From NCBI GenBank assembly GCA_046155615.1, contig JBJXFP010000022.1:1-6663 (forward strand): 6,663 nt of DNA, in the 5' to 3' direction. A program made the position numbers and the translations under genes. This document shows positions 5,077 to 6,663 of the stretch, in pieces (the stretch's first letter is position 1; every line of letters begins with the position of its first letter). Source of the DNA: JANNVZ01 sp046155615. GTDB taxonomy: Bacteria > Bacteroidota > Bacteroidia > Flavobacteriales_D > Sanyastnellaceae. The notes below the pieces were generated by a model that was not told the origin of the DNA, did not search any database, and saw only the letters and a program-made list of their open reading frames with translations.

Positions 5077-6663
5077 TCACCGCACCACATTTACATGCCC
5101 CACCAGCTTAGTGCGTCTTTCGCGTGTGTCATATTCTATCACCCATAGATAGGTGTCGTTTTGCACATAGTAGTCATCACTCACGCCACCAAGCCAGGGT
5201 TGGCTTATGTCTGTGGTTTCAAAAATCTTTAGTCCCCAGCGGTCGAATATTTTTAAGCTATAGCCTTCTATATTTTCAGATATGGGCATGAATACATCGT
5301 TTATTCCATCGCCATTGGGTGTAATGGTATTGGGCACCCACAGCGGGAAGTAGGGTTTTACCAACACAGAGTCAACTGCCACACAGCCCTGCCCATCAGT
5401 AACCCAAAGACTATAGTAAGTAGGCGCAGAGGGTGAGGCTACAGGATATGGACAATCAGTACACGACAAGCCTGTGGCCGGTGTCCAGAAATAGTCCAAT
5501 CCGAAGGCATTGCCGAAGAGCTGTGCTGTACCCGGAAAATCGTAATATTGATCAGGCCCTGCGTCCACCATGGGCGAAGGCAGCACAAATACAAATACGC
5601 TGTCCGTGTCATAGCAATTGTTTTCATCAATACCCTGCACTATGAACCACGTGGTGGCCGTTGGCGAAAGGTTGGTGGCCGCCTGATCCCACGGTGTGGC
5701 ATACGATGCAGGTTGCCAGGTGTATTGCTCTGCACCTGTGGCACTCGCGGGCAATGTGCTCCCTTGGCAAATGGTGCCACCACCGGTAGCCTGCACATTG
5801 GCTTGTAGCACATTCACTGTTATCTGATCTACACCCGTGCCACATGGGTTGGTGATGGTTAAAATGTAAGTGGTGGTGTCAATGGGCGCTGCTGTTGGAT
5901 TTTGCACCTGCGCATTGCTAAGGCCCGTGGCAGGTGACCATTGGAATGCATTGCCATTGCTGCCCGGCAGAGTAATGCTGCTGCCTAAGCACAAGTTTAT
6001 GTCAGGAAAAATGTTACCCCCCGGTGCATTTTCCAAAACAGTTACACTCACTTCTTCTTCAGCACTACAACCATCATCGGTAGTGATTACCACAGAATAA
6101 ACTGTCGTTACGACAGGCGATGCCAGCGGGTTTGCAATGGTGTTGTCGTTGAGGCCTGTTGCAGGAGTCCACAGGTATTGGTCGCCTCCGCTTGCTATCA
6201 GCGTGGTGCTTTGCCCCAGACAAATGCTTATGCTTTCTGAAATATCCGTACTGATGTTGAATAGCTCTACCACCACACCCACGGTGTCTGATTCGCAATC
6301 ATTAAAATCTGTTACATAATAAGTGGTGGTAGCCAAAGGCGTGGCTATGGGGTCGGGTATGTTGGTGGCAGAAAGCGTGGGGTCTGCAATCCATTGAAGA
6401 TTGGCGCTGCCTGTTGCCTGTAGCTGGGCGCTTTGCCCTGTGCATATTGGCTCCACTTCTTCCACAGTTGGGTTTACCCCGGGCAGTATGGTTATGCTGA
6501 TGGTGGTGGTGTCGCCTATCACGCATTCGGCAACATCTTCTGCTATCAGTGTAATGGTAAACTCACCACTTTGCTCATATACATGGCTGGGCTGAAAGGT
6601 GGTGGTGCTGTCACCATCTCCAAAATACCATTGATAGGTGGTGGCGCCACTGCTGAGGTTCAG
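5077..6663 (-). CDS. Secreted multidomain surface protein with PKD and Ig-like repeats and a T9SS type B sorting domain (5' end cut off)
   Basis: The frame is open from the window edge (6663) to the TGA at 5077, giving 528 residues; the N-terminus with its expected signal peptide is outside. A GTG at 6522 is internal, not the start. Numbering from the edge: residues 1-62 are the end of a PKD domain (WYFGDGDSTTTFQPSHVYEQ, GEFTITLI). Residues 63-438 hold five Ig-like repeats of 72-77 residues with the pattern C-x-G, W-x-P-A-T-G-L, P-x-A-x-P, T-T-x-Y, G/N-C. Residues 439-528 are the gliding-motility-associated C-terminal domain (NTITPNGDGINDVF, LKIFDRWGLKIFETTD, DTYLWVIEYD, VGHVNVVR). Such domains direct export across the outer membrane by the type IX system and, in the type B group, surface display or release with the help of PorP/SprF-type partners. 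The repeats are probably stalk or adhesion modules; no enzyme domain is seen in this part. It is the gene upstream of the 1012-residue gene but separated by 223 bp, so probably its own unit. Confidence 0.95.
   Translation of the reverse strand: MNLSSGATTYQWYFGDGDSTTTFQPSHVYEQSGEFTITLIAEDVAECVIGDTTTISITILPGVNPTVEEVEPICTGQSAQLQATGSANLQWIADPTLSATNIPDPIATPLATTTYYVTDFNDCESDTVGVVVELFNISTDISESISICLGQSTTLIASGGDQYLWTPATGLNDNTIANPLASPVVTTVYSVVITTDDGCSAEEEVSVTVLENAPGGNIFPDINLCLGSSITLPGSNGNAFQWSPATGLSNAQVQNPTAAPIDTTTYILTITNPCGTGVDQITVNVLQANVQATGGGTICQGSTLPASATGAEQYTWQPASYATPWDQAATNLSPTATTWFIVQGIDENNCYDTDSVFVFVLPSPMVDAGPDQYYDFPGTAQLFGNAFGLDYFWTPATGLSCTDCPYPVASPSAPTYYSLWVTDGQGCVAVDSVLVKPYFPLWVPNTITPNGDGINDVFMPISENIEGYSLKIFDRWGLKIFETTDISQPWLGGVSDDYYVQNDTYLWVIEYDTRERRTKLVGHVNVVR
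5080..5349 (-). other. Gliding-motility-associated (CHU_C, type B) T9SS C-terminal sorting domain
   Basis: About 90 residues at the extreme C-terminus carry the family hallmarks in the right order: PNTITPNGDGINDVF at the start, then KIFDRWGLKIFETTD, a W-x-G (WLGG, in place of the common GWDG), a Tyr/Trp-rich strand (DTYLWVIEYD) and a closing VGHVNVVR. This matches the family known as TIGR04131/CHU_C. The W-x-G and the Gly-Thr-Tyr turn (here NDTY) deviate slightly but the domain is full length. Confidence 0.93.
5350..6477 (-). repeat. Five tandem Ig-like protein repeats (72-77 residues each)
   Basis: Unit limits are about 6262-6477, 6034-6261, 5806-6033, 5581-5805 and 5350-5580. Units 2, 3 and 5 keep W-T/S-PATGL; unit 1 has WIADPTLSAT and unit 4 has WQPASYAT at that place. 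Units 1-4 each carry a C-x-G near the start and a second Cys 49-51 residues later, a spacing that suits one disulfide per domain after export. Unit 5 lacks the first Cys and instead has SCTDCPYPVASP, a close Cys pair. The DNA of the units is diverged, so they are old protein-level repeats and not recent duplications. Confidence 0.85.

Noticed and set aside
5350..6477. CRISPR-like or recent DNA tandem repeat
   Set aside because: The periodicity is about 225 bp and exists at protein level only; the DNA copies are diverged and in frame with the Ig-like domains.
5077..6522. Start of the T9SS protein at a GTG at 6522
   Set aside because: The same frame is open to the window edge and encodes a good PKD domain before this codon, so the GTG is an internal valine.
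6302..6526. His-rich minus-strand frame in another phase
   Set aside because: The His-rich run comes from out-of-frame reading of ACC-rich threonine codons in the repeat protein.

Overview
The window looks like a chromosomal fragment of a Bacteroidota bacterium. Three things point there. The gene at the right end finishes in a gliding-motility-associated (CHU_C, type B) type IX secretion sorting domain after tandem Ig-like repeats. The two visible start codons have no Shine-Dalgarno sequence and sit behind A/T-rich leaders. Base composition is moderate in genes and AT-rich between them. The exact genus cannot be read from the sequence. No rRNA, tRNA, CRISPR array, transposase or integrase is visible.

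All three genes lie on the minus strand, so they read from right to left. (1) 5077-6663 is the C-terminal 528 residues of a large secreted surface protein: a PKD domain, five Ig-like repeats of about 75 residues, and the T9SS type B C-terminal domain. Its start lies beyond the right edge. (2) A 223-bp AT-rich gap (4854-5076) holds an inverted repeat and a weak promoter-like sequence. (3) 1815-4853 is a complete 1012-residue protein without signal peptide. It belongs to no family I can name, but it has two aromatic-rich, conserved-looking blocks around a Ser/Thr/Glu then Gln/Asn-rich centre. (4) An 81-bp gap (1734-1814) contains a perfect 12-bp stem-loop followed by four Ts on the minus strand. 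(5) 1-1733 is the first 577 residues of a protein that runs off the left edge. It has a beta-type N-terminal part, a helical middle with a hydrophobic segment, and a charged helical region. This resembles the body of a polymorphic-toxin-type protein whose variable C-terminal domain, and any immunity gene, would lie outside the window.

How they work together is mostly inference. The 1012-residue and the 577+-residue genes are probably one transcription unit, with the stem-loop as a partial terminator between them. The working idea is a large structural or carrier protein followed by a cargo or effector. The T9SS protein is probably a separate unit that merely lies upstream. The most interesting part of the window is the undescribed two-gene unit at 1-4853.
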